DNA of 64,000 nt from positions 65,674,257 to 65,738,256 of the forward strand of contig CP154956.1 in NCBI GenBank assembly GCA_039621445.1, written 5' to 3'. This DNA comes from Euglena gracilis (lineage: Eukaryota; Euglenida; Euglenophyceae; Euglenales). The notes under the pieces were generated by a model that searched no databases, had not been told where the DNA came from, and saw only the letters and a program-made list of their open reading frames with translations. Below are positions 10,675 through 21,500 of this stretch, piece by piece (the first letter of the stretch is position 1; every line of letters starts with the position of its first letter). Both the position numbers and the translations under genes were made by a program.

Positions 10675-13600
10675 ACAGGGCTGCATGGGGAGCCCATGAA
10701 CCCTTCCACTGATGGTGGGAGCTCCCACCGCACTTCCCACGTGATAGCCTCCCCCTGCCGTGTGCAAGAGGATGTGGGGGAATACCATGCAGTCTTTCCC
10801 CCTGATGCTGAGTTCGCAGACCCGTGATGAAGTGACGGCCCAGGTTCACTCGACCTCTGCTTTTTCGACTTGCATTCTCAGTTAACCGTCTTTTTTTCTG
10901 TATCTCCTGTTCCTTGTTGAAGGATAGTCAACACAAGTGTACACAAAGCACGCCCCCCCCCCCCTGTGTCCAGTGCAGGGGTTTTCTTTTGCCCCTGGGG
11001 GGGGGTTGGGTCCAGCCAGCCAGCAACCCCCCCCCAGGCGGACTGCGCACCCCCCCCCCTCCGGCAGTCCGCTGAAATAAAGTATTGGCCAGCCCAGCAA
11101 CCGAAAATATTTGGTGCAAAGCGTCGAAAAAATTTGAAAAGGGTCAAATGGCCGAAAATGGCATTTTTGGGTGGTTTTTGGGATTTTCTTCAAAGTTTGT
11201 TGAAGAATTTCAACCTCGCTGGATGTGGGCTTTTTGGGGCACGTTTTGGGTACCTGCTGGGTCCAGCCGCAAGCCAGCCAGCTGGACCCCTCCCGCTGGA
11301 CCCCCCACCAGGGTTTTTTTAGTCGTGGACCCCCGGGGGGGGGTAGGGTGGGTGGGTCCGGCCGAGCCCCCCCCCCCTCGGGGGGGTCCCCCCGGAGGGA
11401 CGGACGGGAGGGGGGTGGGATATACTTTTCGGCGCTGAAGGCGCCGAAAAAGTGCTATTTTTAGCACTTTTCGCGATTTTCGGCCATTTTTTGTGGGTCC
11501 CCCGGGACCCCCCCCCCCGGGGCCCCCAGGAGGTGGGTGGGTGGGGGGACCCCCCCCTCCCCCCCGGTCTTAAAAAAAACCCCTGCCCCCCACCCCCAGG
11601 GGGGGTCCAGCCACCACTTTTTTCCCAGGCAGCACCAACATTACCACTCATTGGACAAAGAGTGGAGAGTGAAATGTGTGCAATGGGATGGACAGATACT
11701 TGGTTTGATGAAAAGGTGAAGTTGTTGTCCAGCGTAACTTTCAAATAAAACCACTCTCATTTTTGGATTTGTGGAACTCCATCGATGAAGGTTTTTTTAA
11801 AACCGAATTAAAAATAAATATAATTGTTTCTTCTTTTTGCAAATTATAGTCGATTCTGGCGCCGACCCCATAAATGGAAACACAATGCCTTCTTTTGAAA
11901 GGTCTTTTGCCCACACTGGTTATGTAACCCAGATCAACCATTGCTGACGGTTGATTTGCTGATTGGGGTTTTTTGGTGGGAGTGAGTGATGGGTTTTTTG
12001 CCTTTCAGCCTGGTGGGGGCGGGGGTTACCGAAAGTCAAAGACCAAAGGGGGTCCGGGCCGTCCCTCCCCACCTCCTGTCCCGACCCCGGTGGGGTGTCT
12101 GAGGACCCCCCAAAAGGTCAAATTTTAATTCCTTGGGAAAAAGTTTTTTGGCATTCTCAACAATTTTTTTCCCTCAAAAGTGCCCAAAATAACATTTTTG
12201 ACTGATGTTGGGAGGCAAAAAATTTTCGGCCCGTCGTTTCGCGCAGGGCTGAAAATCAGTCACCCAGACTGCCCCATTGTTCTGGTGGGGGGAGTCCCCC
12301 TCACCCCACTCCCTCCTCCTGGACTGGAGGGCCTGACCCCACCTCCTCCGCCCCCCCTTCTATCAAACCCTGCTATCGACCCCTAGATGCCCTCGATGAC
12401 AATACATGACCCTCACTGGACCGGAAGGACTCGACAGTTTGCTATTTTTTTGCTCCATCCCAAGAAGTCTGTTTGGCGACATTTCCATCCAGTCTGCACT
12501 GGGGGATTTCCGAAGGCCTCCCATAAAGGTCGCACTGGCGGACGGTCGGGGTGGTTTTGCCGGCTATTTGGGGGCGAGCTCATACCTACTGCAGGGGATA
12601 ATCTTTAAGTGTTTTTTATTTTTTTAAAAAAAATCGGAAAACTCAAAACCCTCAAAAATCCATTCAACATTTGTCAGCGGACCCCCGGGGGGCCGGCGGG
12701 CTCCCACTGGGCGTCCCTCGGCCCGCAGGTGATGAGGCGGCTCCGGGAGTCCGGCCTGACGATGGAGCGCATCGCCGCCACCCCGGAGGATGTGCTGGCC
12801 ACCCAGCTGCGCAGCCGGGGCTGGTCGGGGAACGCTTGAGGATGGCCAGGCGGCCCCTCAGTGTGAAAATGGGGAGGTGAATGTGGGCGAGCCTGTCCAG
12901 TCCCGCCATGGGCGTCTCCTTTCATCACCGCAAGGCGGCGTTCATCAAGGCAGCCACCTCCCGGCTTCTGCAGGATTTTCAAAGTGTGAAGTCCCTCGCC
13001 CAGTGGATTCACCTGGTAGAGCCCGATGCGCCGGTATGTCATGAGCGTCACCCAACGCGGAGTCACCTGCCGTGAGTGTTCGGACCAGTCTATTGCTTAA
13101 GGGTTCGCAGTAGCCCCTCGGGGGAGGGGGGGGGGGCTGGACTGCAGCTAGTCCAAATTTGGCGAGCAGAATTTCTAGCTGACCTCCCCGGCAGGGACTG
13201 CGAGGGACCGCGAAGCTCCAAATTCTTTTTTTTAACCCCTGAAACTGGCCCAAAATGCCCATTTTTGGCCATTTTGTATTTTTGGAACAAAATCAGCCAA
13301 AAATGCACTGAAAACCTCATTTCCACCTCAACGTGCAGTGCCGGAGGAAATTTTTTTCCAGTCAGGGGGGGGACCCCCGGACCCCTCCCCCCGGGGGGAG
13401 GGGGGTTTAGCTAGTCCTTTTTTTTCCAGTGTCTGGCAAATGGCTAGCAACTGCCCCCCCCCCCCCGGGTTTCTGAAGCAGTTTGGTTCGGACCCTACCG
13501 TTTGGTGAACAGTCACCAACCGTGGTGACTGAATGAGTTCTTTGAAGCGATTTCGGTTTTGGGTGGTTTTGCCCCACAACCCCCCCCCCCCTAGCTAAAC

Positions 13601-14820
13601 CCAGGGGGCCAAAGTTTGGAGAGTTCAGAATACCGATGTTCCATAACAACAGTGTCCTGACCCCCCACCTCTGTTTGCCTGTCTCAGGGGATGTCCCCGA
13701 TGACCTGGGGGCCATCCTGGCCCTGCCTGGGGTTGGCCCAAAGATGGCACACCTGTTCCTGCAGGCGGCGTTTGGCAGGGTGGAAGGCATTGGTGTGTGG
13801 AGTGACTTCCGTTTCCCTCCACATTTCCTTTTTTTTTATCACCGGCTTGACAAGCTTGAAAAAAACAAATGTGAATATTCTGTTTTACATTGACATACGT
13901 TGCATCCCCCCCCCGGATTTAGAAAAGTGCTACCTACCACTGGCCCGGTCCTCTGCTCCTCACATAAAAGTGGAGAATTGTAGATGACAATAATTTGGAT
14001 AAGTTTTGGACAAATTGGTCAGTCACGAATTCCTGTATTTTCCAGGGAAGAGGCAGCCCCCTCCAGGTTTTGCACATCTCAACAGGAGTAACCGTCAAAG
14101 CTGATTCGCAATGTCCACGATCTGTTTTTTGGGGGGGGGTTTCCAGAGGATGGGTCAAGTGCCAGGGGCATATAAATCCAACAACTGTGGTTTCATATTG
14201 TGGAAACCAAGCATGGTCTCCACAATGTGCTTTTGATTGTACAAAAAATCTGCAACAAAAGCGCATCACCAGTTGGGCGGTGGGTTGGGGCATGGTTGAG
14301 CTTGTTCTGACAGAATTTGTGATTGGTATTTCATCCGATAAAAAAAATGCTGCTTGAGCATCTTTAAAATTCTGAAAAATTTGGGCGGTTTATTTGGGGG
14401 TAACTTTTGCATTTTCAGGATTTTTGTGCTTTCTCTCTCAGATTTTGCACATTTTTGCCCCAAAAATGCGCATTTTTGTGGCGCATTTTGTGCATTTTTT
14501 CGAGGCCGGGTTCACGCATCCCCCCCTGCTGTTTCCCATCCCCCCAAGTGATGATGCTGGCTACGTGCAACCTGCCCTCAGGGGTGGACACACACGTGCA
14601 CCGCATCTCGGCGAGGCTTGGGTGGACGGACTCTCGCGTGTGCCGGACCCCAGAGCAGACCCGGGTCGCTCTGGAAGCGTGGCTGCCAAAGGAGTACTGG
14701 CGGCCCATCAACCACCTGCTGGTGGGGTTTGGGCAGACCATCTGCAAATCTGTCGGGCCTCTTTGTGGCCAGTGTAAAGCTCGGCCCTGGTGTCCCTCCG
14801 CAGCAAAAGAGACCCTGTAA
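10575..14820 (+). CDS. NTH1: Endonuclease III homologue (bifunctional DNA glycosylase/AP lyase), six exons
   Basis: Base-excision repair enzyme that removes oxidised pyrimidines and cuts the abasic strand by beta-elimination. Six plus-strand exons give about 219 residues from the first recognised exon. In order they carry the [10 protein letters not shown] helix, [41 protein letters not shown], the helix-hairpin-helix [11 protein letters not shown] with the catalytic Lys, [14 protein letters not shown] with the catalytic Asp, and a C-terminal Fe-S loop C-X6-C-X2-C-X5-C. All key residues are intact and the protein ends at TAA 14,818-14,820. The family match is strongest to eukaryotic NTH1. Bacterial Nth is about 211 residues, so only an N-terminal leader (possibly a targeting sequence) is missing upstream. 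Four of five introns are GT-AG. The first, 130 nt, is not. Confidence 0.92.
10805..10843 (+). CDS. NTH1: NTH1 exon B
   Basis: Thirteen codons, [13 protein letters not shown], the near-invariant MLSSQTKD segment of the family. It ends at CAG before GTTCAC. The 5' edge lacks an AG acceptor. Confidence 0.88.
10844..12728 (+). other. NTH1 intron 2, filled with C/G-tract elements
   Basis: GT-AG intron of 1,885 bp. It holds two C/G-tract elements (about 10,950-11,220 and 11,320-11,620) and a third related to one at 20,940-21,070 (shared AAAAGTGCCCAAAAT, TTTGACTG, GAAAATC-GTCACC). The second has the perfect snap-back CGGCGCTGAAGGCGCCG next to a dyad GTGCTATTTTTAGCAC. Between 11,640 and 12,000 it is unique AT-richer sequence. 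Confidence 0.7.
12729..12823 (+). CDS. NTH1: NTH1 exon C
   Basis: It follows CCCGCAG and reads [20 protein letters not shown], then [11 protein letters not shown]. It ends before GTCGGG in phase 2, which fits the next exon. Confidence 0.88.
12901..12983 (+). CDS. NTH1: NTH1 exon D
   Basis: It starts after TGTCCAG and carries [20 protein letters not shown], matching the GFWRSKVKYIKQTSAIL region of human NTH1. The intron before it is only 77 bp. It ends before GTGTGA in phase 1. Confidence 0.88.
13090..13480. repeat. C/G-tract element inside NTH1 intron 4
   Basis: G runs, the words CTAGTCC and AGCTAGTCC on both sides, and a central AAAATGCCCATTTTTGGCCATTTT body. It has the same architecture as the other C/G-tract elements, with its own flanking word. 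Confidence 0.55.
13688..13792 (+). CDS. NTH1: NTH1 exon E with the helix-hairpin-helix and catalytic Lys
   Basis: It starts after CTGTCTCAG and reads [20 protein letters not shown], then [15 protein letters not shown]. The Lys of GVGPK corresponds to E. coli Nth K120. It ends before GTGTGTGG in phase 1. Confidence 0.93.
14582..14820 (+). CDS. NTH1: NTH1 exon F with catalytic Asp and Fe-S loop, stop TAA
   Basis: It starts after CTGCCCTCAG and reads [14 protein letters not shown], then [30 protein letters not shown] and the four cysteines in C-X6-C-X2-C-X5-C spacing. The Asp of VDTH corresponds to E. coli Nth D138. Confidence 0.95.
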
Positions 14821-17600
14821 TTGATTGCTGTGCAGATTTCTGGCAGCTGCTTTGGCAAACGTCGTCATCATGCTTCAATCGCGTTTGTGGCGGTTCCGAA
14901 AGTGCCTCGCATCGCCTTAAACAGGGCCTCCATCTGAATGCAAACAGTTCCTCACTCCAGTAGTGGTCTTTTGTTGACTTTTTTATTGTTGGAGCAAAGT
15001 GCAACAGGGAGGAACGCTTTGTGTGATTGAGTGCCTGATTTTATTTGTGCTTGTCTTTCTCTGTCATTGGGAAGGTGATTAAAGGTTATCCACCCGGCTC
15101 AGAAAGGGCAAGGTTTCCACCCCAAAAGAGCCTGGATTTTTGTAAACGCCTGGATTGTTGGTTCTGTCACAGCGCACCCCTTTTTCTCAGAGATGTGATG
15201 CAGCATGCCCCAGCAATCATGATCTCCCTGTTCTGCCATTTTACATGTTCTGCTGGCGTGGCTGCCCAAGTTACGGAGCGCAGTTCACAATATATTCAAA
15301 ACAGGTTTCCCTTCTGAAGCACATCAACCTCATCGCTTATTTGCACTGTTGCTTTTTTTTTTGTATTTTCCCCTTTGTCTTCATTTGGTTCTCCGCTTTT
15401 TTTTTAATTGGTTGGCTGTGGAAAGGGACTCTGCTCTGGCTTGCGCCTCATGCTACGAGCCTGCATACTTTTGCACCACTACTACTGTTGCGTTCCCGGA
15501 GAGCCACCCCTGAGGTTCTCCTCCTTCTTGGCATCTATGAAGGAAATGTTTGAAAGGGGTCTGAATATTGGGTATGAAAACTTAATGGGGTCTTACCTTG
15601 AATTCAACCCAATCCAGCAGGAATCGGGCTTTTCTGCTGGATTTCAGGAACCAACCAGGCTCAGGCTTTTTTCGCATTTTTTGGCTTTTTTTTTTAAAGC
15701 GCTTAATACGCATTTTGTCGCATTTTCTTCTTCTTCATTTCATTAGTTTCATTTGTGTTTTCCGATTTTCTGAAACTGACATCTCACACCGGATTCCATA
15801 TGATTCTTGTGAATTCCATTTTCGCATGAATACCTGTTCCATTTTCCCGTTGGGGGTTGAGCCCACTGAATTTCTGGGTGACCTTCCCAATGAACCAAAG
15901 CCACCATATTTTGAAAACCGTAGCACGGGTCCCACCCCAACCCCAATCCATCGATCCCCCCACAGTCAGCCAACACTCCACAATTATCCAACCACCCCGC
16001 CTCCGGCTGGGCTGCACTGATCGTTTGACTCAGAGGCCCCAGTCCAAACTTGCTCAAAGTTCATCCATCCCCCTTGGGCCAGATGATGGTCTGTGTGTAT
16101 GACTGGGTCATTTGATGGCACATTGTGCGGTGCTTTGCCAATCAGGGTGACAGATCCCTGTTCCCATGGTTGGTTTCCATTAAGTTTCTTTCCAGATCCT
16201 TGCTTATTTTGTCCTGCAGCTCTTTCCTAATCTTGTGCGCAGGTTTCAATTGAGGACTTATTCTTTTCTTGAAGTTGTTTGTTGTCATTATTTACCCATT
16301 TCATTTCGCAGTGTGGCGACCAGGCTGTATTTTTGTCGGGTGCCAACCCACCCTGGGGGGGGTGCCTGCCTGGGCAGGCACTCCAAGGCACTCCACATCC
16401 CCCCCCCTGGGGGGTAGGGCACCTGGCCAAAAGTGCCTAGCAGACACTCCGGTGCCGAACGCGCCGGAAGGCTCAAAAAGGCCTATTTTCAAGGAAAATG
16501 GCCTATTTTCTGAGGAATGTTCCTGGGCACATGCCGAAATCCGACCCCCCCCGGGGGGGGTAGTCCCTGCCTGGGAAGGTACTCAAGGGCACTCCGGACC
16601 CCCCTCCCCCCGGGGTTGGTTAAAAAAAAACAGCCTGGTGGTGACTCAATGCGCTTGTTCAGCTTGAACTTTATCGCCCTCATAAAGATCATGATGAGGA
16701 TTTGCTCCTTTTCCTCTGTTCCAACACACTTTTTTGACATTGCAACTAGTTCTGTGGTTCAGCATTCGGCATGTCTCGAAACCTGGGTTTGAAGCAACGC
16801 CGTGGACCAAATCATTTCCAAGCGACACCCAGTGATCATTCCAGAAGCAATTTGTGTTTGGAGGTGTGCTGGACCCCTTCATACATCCTGCGGGCAATTT
16901 TGATTTGAAGATGAGAACCCCCGGGCAGGAGGTGGGTGGGTGGCTGGGTTGGTCTGGGGCGAGCCCCCCCACCTCCCTTGCGTCTTGCACCACCAGGGAT
17001 GCCTGTGAATAGGTCGAGCTGAAAGATTTCTGGCAAAAACCTGAAGTTGGAACAAATTGTCCTAATGATGGGGAATGGGTTTGGGGAGGGCATTTCTAAT
17101 GCCAACCATGAGAAATATTGACCCAAAAAACATAATTTCCAAGAAAGGTCAAGGATGGTGAAGAATGGCGTTTTTGGGTTTTCTCTTTGACCTTATTCTT
17201 TTGCTTTTTTCTTGTTGCCTTCTTTGATTTTCTTTACGTTCCCCCCTTGGGAAGTCCCTTGGGGAGTTGGTGGCCCCCCTTTACCTCGCCTCTTTGTTGA
17301 TCTGGAAATTGTGCTCAGATTATTGTGCACCCCCCCCCCTTAATTTATACCGACGGGTCGGTATGTCACTTTCACATTTCTTTAAATCTGGGGGGGTATA
17401 AATGGGGGAGTCGGTATAAATGGGTCATGGTCCTCTTTGTCCTTTTGTGCTTTGCCTTATATGACATACACATATTCCTTATGTACATATACATATTCCT
17501 TGTACATATGCTTTATATTTTTTAGTGATCTTCGGCATTGCATTTCATCATCATTTTCTGTGAGAAAACAATACATTGCATAAGCCCTGTGGACACTGAC
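14821..17600. other. Intergenic stretch, no gene assigned
   Basis: Mostly unique sequence of ordinary composition with overlapping short open frames on both strands. None carries a motif or a convincing splice-bounded GC-rich exon. It includes one C/G-tract element, recorded next. Confidence 0.5.
16340..16640. repeat. C/G-tract element of the GGCAGGCAC word family
   Basis: The words TGCCTGCCTGGGCAGGCACTCC and CACTCCGGACCCCC flank two C/G palindromic runs. The centre reads GGCCTATTTTCAAGGAAAATGGCC and the right end is CCCCGGGGTTGGTTAAAAA. Relatives with the same word and the GGGGTTGGTCAAA end lie at 19.7 and 54.4-54.6 kb. More distant ones lie at 29.9 and 41.3-41.5 kb. Confidence 0.65.
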
Positions 17601-17610
17601 CTCCCCTCAG

Positions 17611-17690
17611 GGGATCATTGTCGGGACGGCGGCCCCGTTGCTCATCCTCCTGGCAGGAATACTGCTCCGCCGCCAGTCAACAGCATCCAG
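17611..17690 (+). CDS. Candidate exon encoding one transmembrane helix
   Basis: It is bounded by CTCCCCTCAG on the left and CATCCAG before GTGGCT on the right. It reads IIVGTAAPLLILLAGILLRR plus QSTAS, a good membrane helix followed by a positive stop-transfer stretch. A possible 3' partner after TTTGCAG at 18,037-18,094 continues in frame and stops at TAG 18,092-18,094, which would give a short cytoplasmic tail. I do not recognise the protein and found no upstream exon. Confidence 0.4.
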
Positions 17691-18414
17691 GTGGCTTCCG
17701 AGACTGGTGTGTGTCAGTGCAGGCCAGGGGGATCTTTCCCCAGTGTGTTTGGCAGTTGGCTTTCATAAAATGGGAACACGACACCTTTCCTCTCCTCCTC
17801 CCTCCCTCCCGGTGGCCCTGCAGTGTCAGCAGGCCTTTCCATTGCAGAAAACCACTGGAAACAGGCCCTGTCAAAGATGGTGCAAATGGCACATGTGGCA
17901 GATTTGGCACATGTGCAGGAGGGGGATGTGGGTTTAATTTCTGCTGATTTATTGCTCGCTTCGCTCCACACCAGAATTTTTTTTTGATAAAAGCCCCAAA
18001 CAAAATTCTTTGAATTGCCAACAATCCCCTTTGCAGAGGCCAACTTCTGTGGATTGCAGATGGGCGACGCTGTGCATCTCTACGTGTGAAGTAGTCGACG
18101 GAATGGTCCAGCTTGACCCTGGGACGCTGCCCAGGGTTGTATGGAAAGCTCCGCAGACATGAGGTAGGTGGTAGGGTCCCCCCCCCCTAGTTTCGGAGGG
18201 GGATCCCCACCACCCCCCTCCTCCTCTGCGGGGGCAAAATAAAATCTTCCGGCGCTTTGCTCCAGGGGTGTATTTTAGGACCCTCTTGAGGCTCAATATG
18301 AAATTTTGCACTCAAATGCGAGAAGTTCGGCGAACGAAAACTGGAGGTAGGAAGGGGTCCCCCCCCCCTAGTTTTGGAACGGGAGTCCCCCCCCCTCCGA
18401 GATTCCCATACAAG
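17691..18414. other. Spacer before the DUF2400 gene
   Basis: It holds two short C-run repeats (CCCCCCCCTAGTTTCGGAGGG near 18,180 and CCCCCCCCTAGTTTTGGAACGGG near 18,361), a duplicated phrase about 180 bp apart. No firm gene otherwise. Confidence 0.4.
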
Positions 18415-18520
18415 CCTGGCGCTGGCATTGAAGGCGGAGCTGGATCTGCTGTATGGGAAGTACTGCACCGCAGCATTCATCGCTACGGACCCCATCCAGA
18501 TACCTCACCGCTACACTGAC
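18415..18520 (+). CDS. DUF2400 gene exon 1
   Basis: It starts after CATACAAG and encodes LALALKAELDLLYGKYCTAA, then FIATDPIQIPHRYTD. Reading continues open to a GTAAAC at 18,556, but homology wants the next exon's DIEI right after HRYT. The 3' edge is therefore placed at the GAC shared with exon 2 and is uncertain by a few codons. Confidence 0.8.
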
Positions 18521-21500
18521 AATGCCAGGCCTGGCAAGAGAAAGGATTTACACAAGTAAACCAGTCATATTGTGCCCAGCTGCAATTTGGCAATGTACCC
18601 TCAAAAATAGGGCCTCGGGTCTACTTTTTGGGTCTGTTGCTGAAAATCCCCAAGTGAGGGTCTACTTATGTTTTTGGGTGGTCCAATTTTCAGACTTTGG
18701 CTGAAAAAAATTGACGAAAAGGTTTTGGTATGGAAGGCCCAGAGATGGGTCCAAAAAATGGGTCATTGCCAAAAAGGCGATTGGCAATGAACAAAAATTT
18801 CAAAATGGCAAAATGCCAACACATACAAAACGGGCGAAATCGAAGAATTGCAAAAAAATCACCATTTTTGGGGGCATTTTCTCAGCTTTAAGGTGGTCTA
18901 TTTTTGGGATTTCCCCCCAAAATCCCAAGGGGTATCTCATTTGGGGGGGGGGCTGCCGTACTTGGCTTTTTGCTCAAAAATCGGCAGGGACCTTTTTGGG
19001 GGGGGGTTAATGAAGGGGCAGCTGTGTTTCCTCACTCCAACCCTGGTCTGCTTCCCCCGGACTCTCTCCAACCCCCCCTCCACAAGCGTGACTCTTGCCT
19101 TCCCCCCCCCCGCCTTTCGCACGCCTGCCGCCGGCGGACATCGAAATCATGGCCTTCCTCGCCGCCCTGCTGTCCTTTGGGGGCCGCCGGGGCTTCCTGC
19201 CCAAGCTGCTCCAGCTGTGTGACGTGATTGCCCAGGCCGCCCCCAGCCCCTCCGCGTTCGTCCTCCAGTACGACGCTGACGCTGCAGTGCCCCCCGCTCT
19301 GGCTGCCTGCCAGGCCTTTCTCAGGGATGCCTCTGGCGTCAGAAAACCAGAGCCACCAGTATTTGGTTGCTTGAGATTGATTTTTATATCATCGATGGCT
19401 TTGCTGTTCAAAATTTTTTCTGCTTTCAAATTTCAAACAAGAATGTATCAAACCTCGGAGATTGTCTTGTTCTTTTTCCCACCCCCCTCTCTTATTCCAG
19501 CCTTGGGGACATTTCTTCAAAAAAAGGTCTGTCGCCTTCCAGTACCGCTACTTCACAGCGGCTCACCTGCACGACGTCCTCCGCTTCCTCAAGCATGCCT
19601 ACACCCAGCGTGGGGGCCTCCACGGCATCGCCCTTGCCGCCTACTGCGACACCGGTGATGTGACGGCGGTGCTGCACGCCTTCCGCTCTGCTTTTCTCGC
19701 CTCCCAGCCAGGCTGAATTGAAGGTGTGACAGAGGGGGGGGGTAATGCCTACCCACCAGGCACCCCAGGGCACTCCTGGCCCCCTTCTCCCCCGGGGGGT
19801 TGGTCAAACATAGCCTGCTCCCAACCTTGGCACCCGGGCAGCGTGCGGTTTGTTGGGGACCCGCGGTCGTCGGCGTGCAAGAAGCTCAACATGTTCCTGC
19901 GGTGGATGGTGCGGCGGGACGCGGTGGACTTTGGGTTGTGGCCGGAGATCGCTCCGGCCCACCTTTACCTGCCCCTGGACGTCCACTCGTTTGCCGCCTG
20001 CCAGCGGCTTGGTCTTGCCCAGAGCCCTCTTGGTGGAGGGTGAAGGTTACCTTGAGATCCAAGATGATGCTCATGTGCACCGGTGGGAAAAAGGGTCGGC
20101 GGAGGACGGGGATGTGGTAACCCCCCCCCCAAAGAAGAAAGCCCTCCCTCAGGGTTTTGAAATCCTGCCCAAAAAAGCCCCCCCCCCAATACAAAGCCTG
20201 TCGATGGTGCCATTCAGAGTAAAGACATGAAAATTTGGGTGAATATTACAACAAATCCTCAGCTTCGGACAAAATTTTTGGGTAAAACTTGGATACACAA
20301 CTCGAATTTTGACATAGAAGTGGTATTTGACCGAAGGCCGCCAGAGGAAACCCAAATAAGTTTGACCCCCCCAAATATAATGCCCCCCTGAGAGTCTTAA
20401 AATCCCACCCAAATAAGTTTGACCCCCCCAAATATAATGCCCCCCTGAGAGTCTTAAAATCCCACCCCAATGTAAGGCTTTTTCTTTGGGATGGGGTGTA
20501 TGGTAGTTCTTGCTGGACTCCCCGCCCCAGGCACCCAAAAATTTGTCAAAAATGCAAAAAAAAATTGCCGCAAAGCGCTGCAGGGAAAATTTTGAGCTTT
20601 GGGGGGGGCCTGGGTTTCCCTCCTCCGGGGGCAGACCCCCCTGGCAGTAGTCCGGACCCTCCAGTCCAGTCCAGGAGGGGGGACACCCCCCCACCTAAAC
20701 CCCGTACGCCCTCCTTCAAACCAGCAGGTGGACCTGTGCCCATTCAGTCGGGAAGCACAGGGAAATATGGTGAGGGTGGTGCGCCCATCCCTGCCAAGGA
20801 GGGGACAGTGGGTGTGAGACCCTATCCACATCGCATAAATGTTTTGTTTCATTTCAGAAAAAATCTCACTTCAGGATTTGGATTGAATCCACCATTATAT
20901 TGATGATGCCACGGGAAAAAAGGAGAGGGAGAAATGATTAGGGAGTCTGCCCAAAAAGTGCCCAAAATGCCACCTTTGACTGGTTTCGGGGGGGGGTGAA
21001 AATCGGTCACCGGACCGCGCCAGGTGGGGAGGGTGTCCCCCACCCCATGGACTGGAGGGGGGGGGGAACCTGCCCTTTCATCGGCCATTGCATTGAAGCA
21101 TTGTTTCCAGAGACCCCCCCATGGCTGAAGTCTGGCATTAAAAAGAAGAAGAATGTATTTTTTTCCAGTCGTGCAACAGAGGGCTGTGTGGCCACCCAGC
21201 GGAAGTCTTGCAGCTTTCGGCAGAGGCAGGGAATAAGGGTAGGAGAAAGAGATGGAAAGTGTCCATTTTTGAAGACAGCATTTATTTGAACAGATTATTT
21301 GTTTTTTTCGCACATGTACAGCAATAAATATGATTTCTCATTGTCAGATTGTGATCTTATGTTTCCCACTGCTTTGATTTGGTAATCAAGAACCAGCTCA
21401 CCTATCCCTGCCTTTTTTCCCCCTCATCACATTTTCCTGCTTCACAGCCCCCCACCCTTGATCTAGCTCCATCCATCAAAATGTCGAGAAGGCAAAAATG

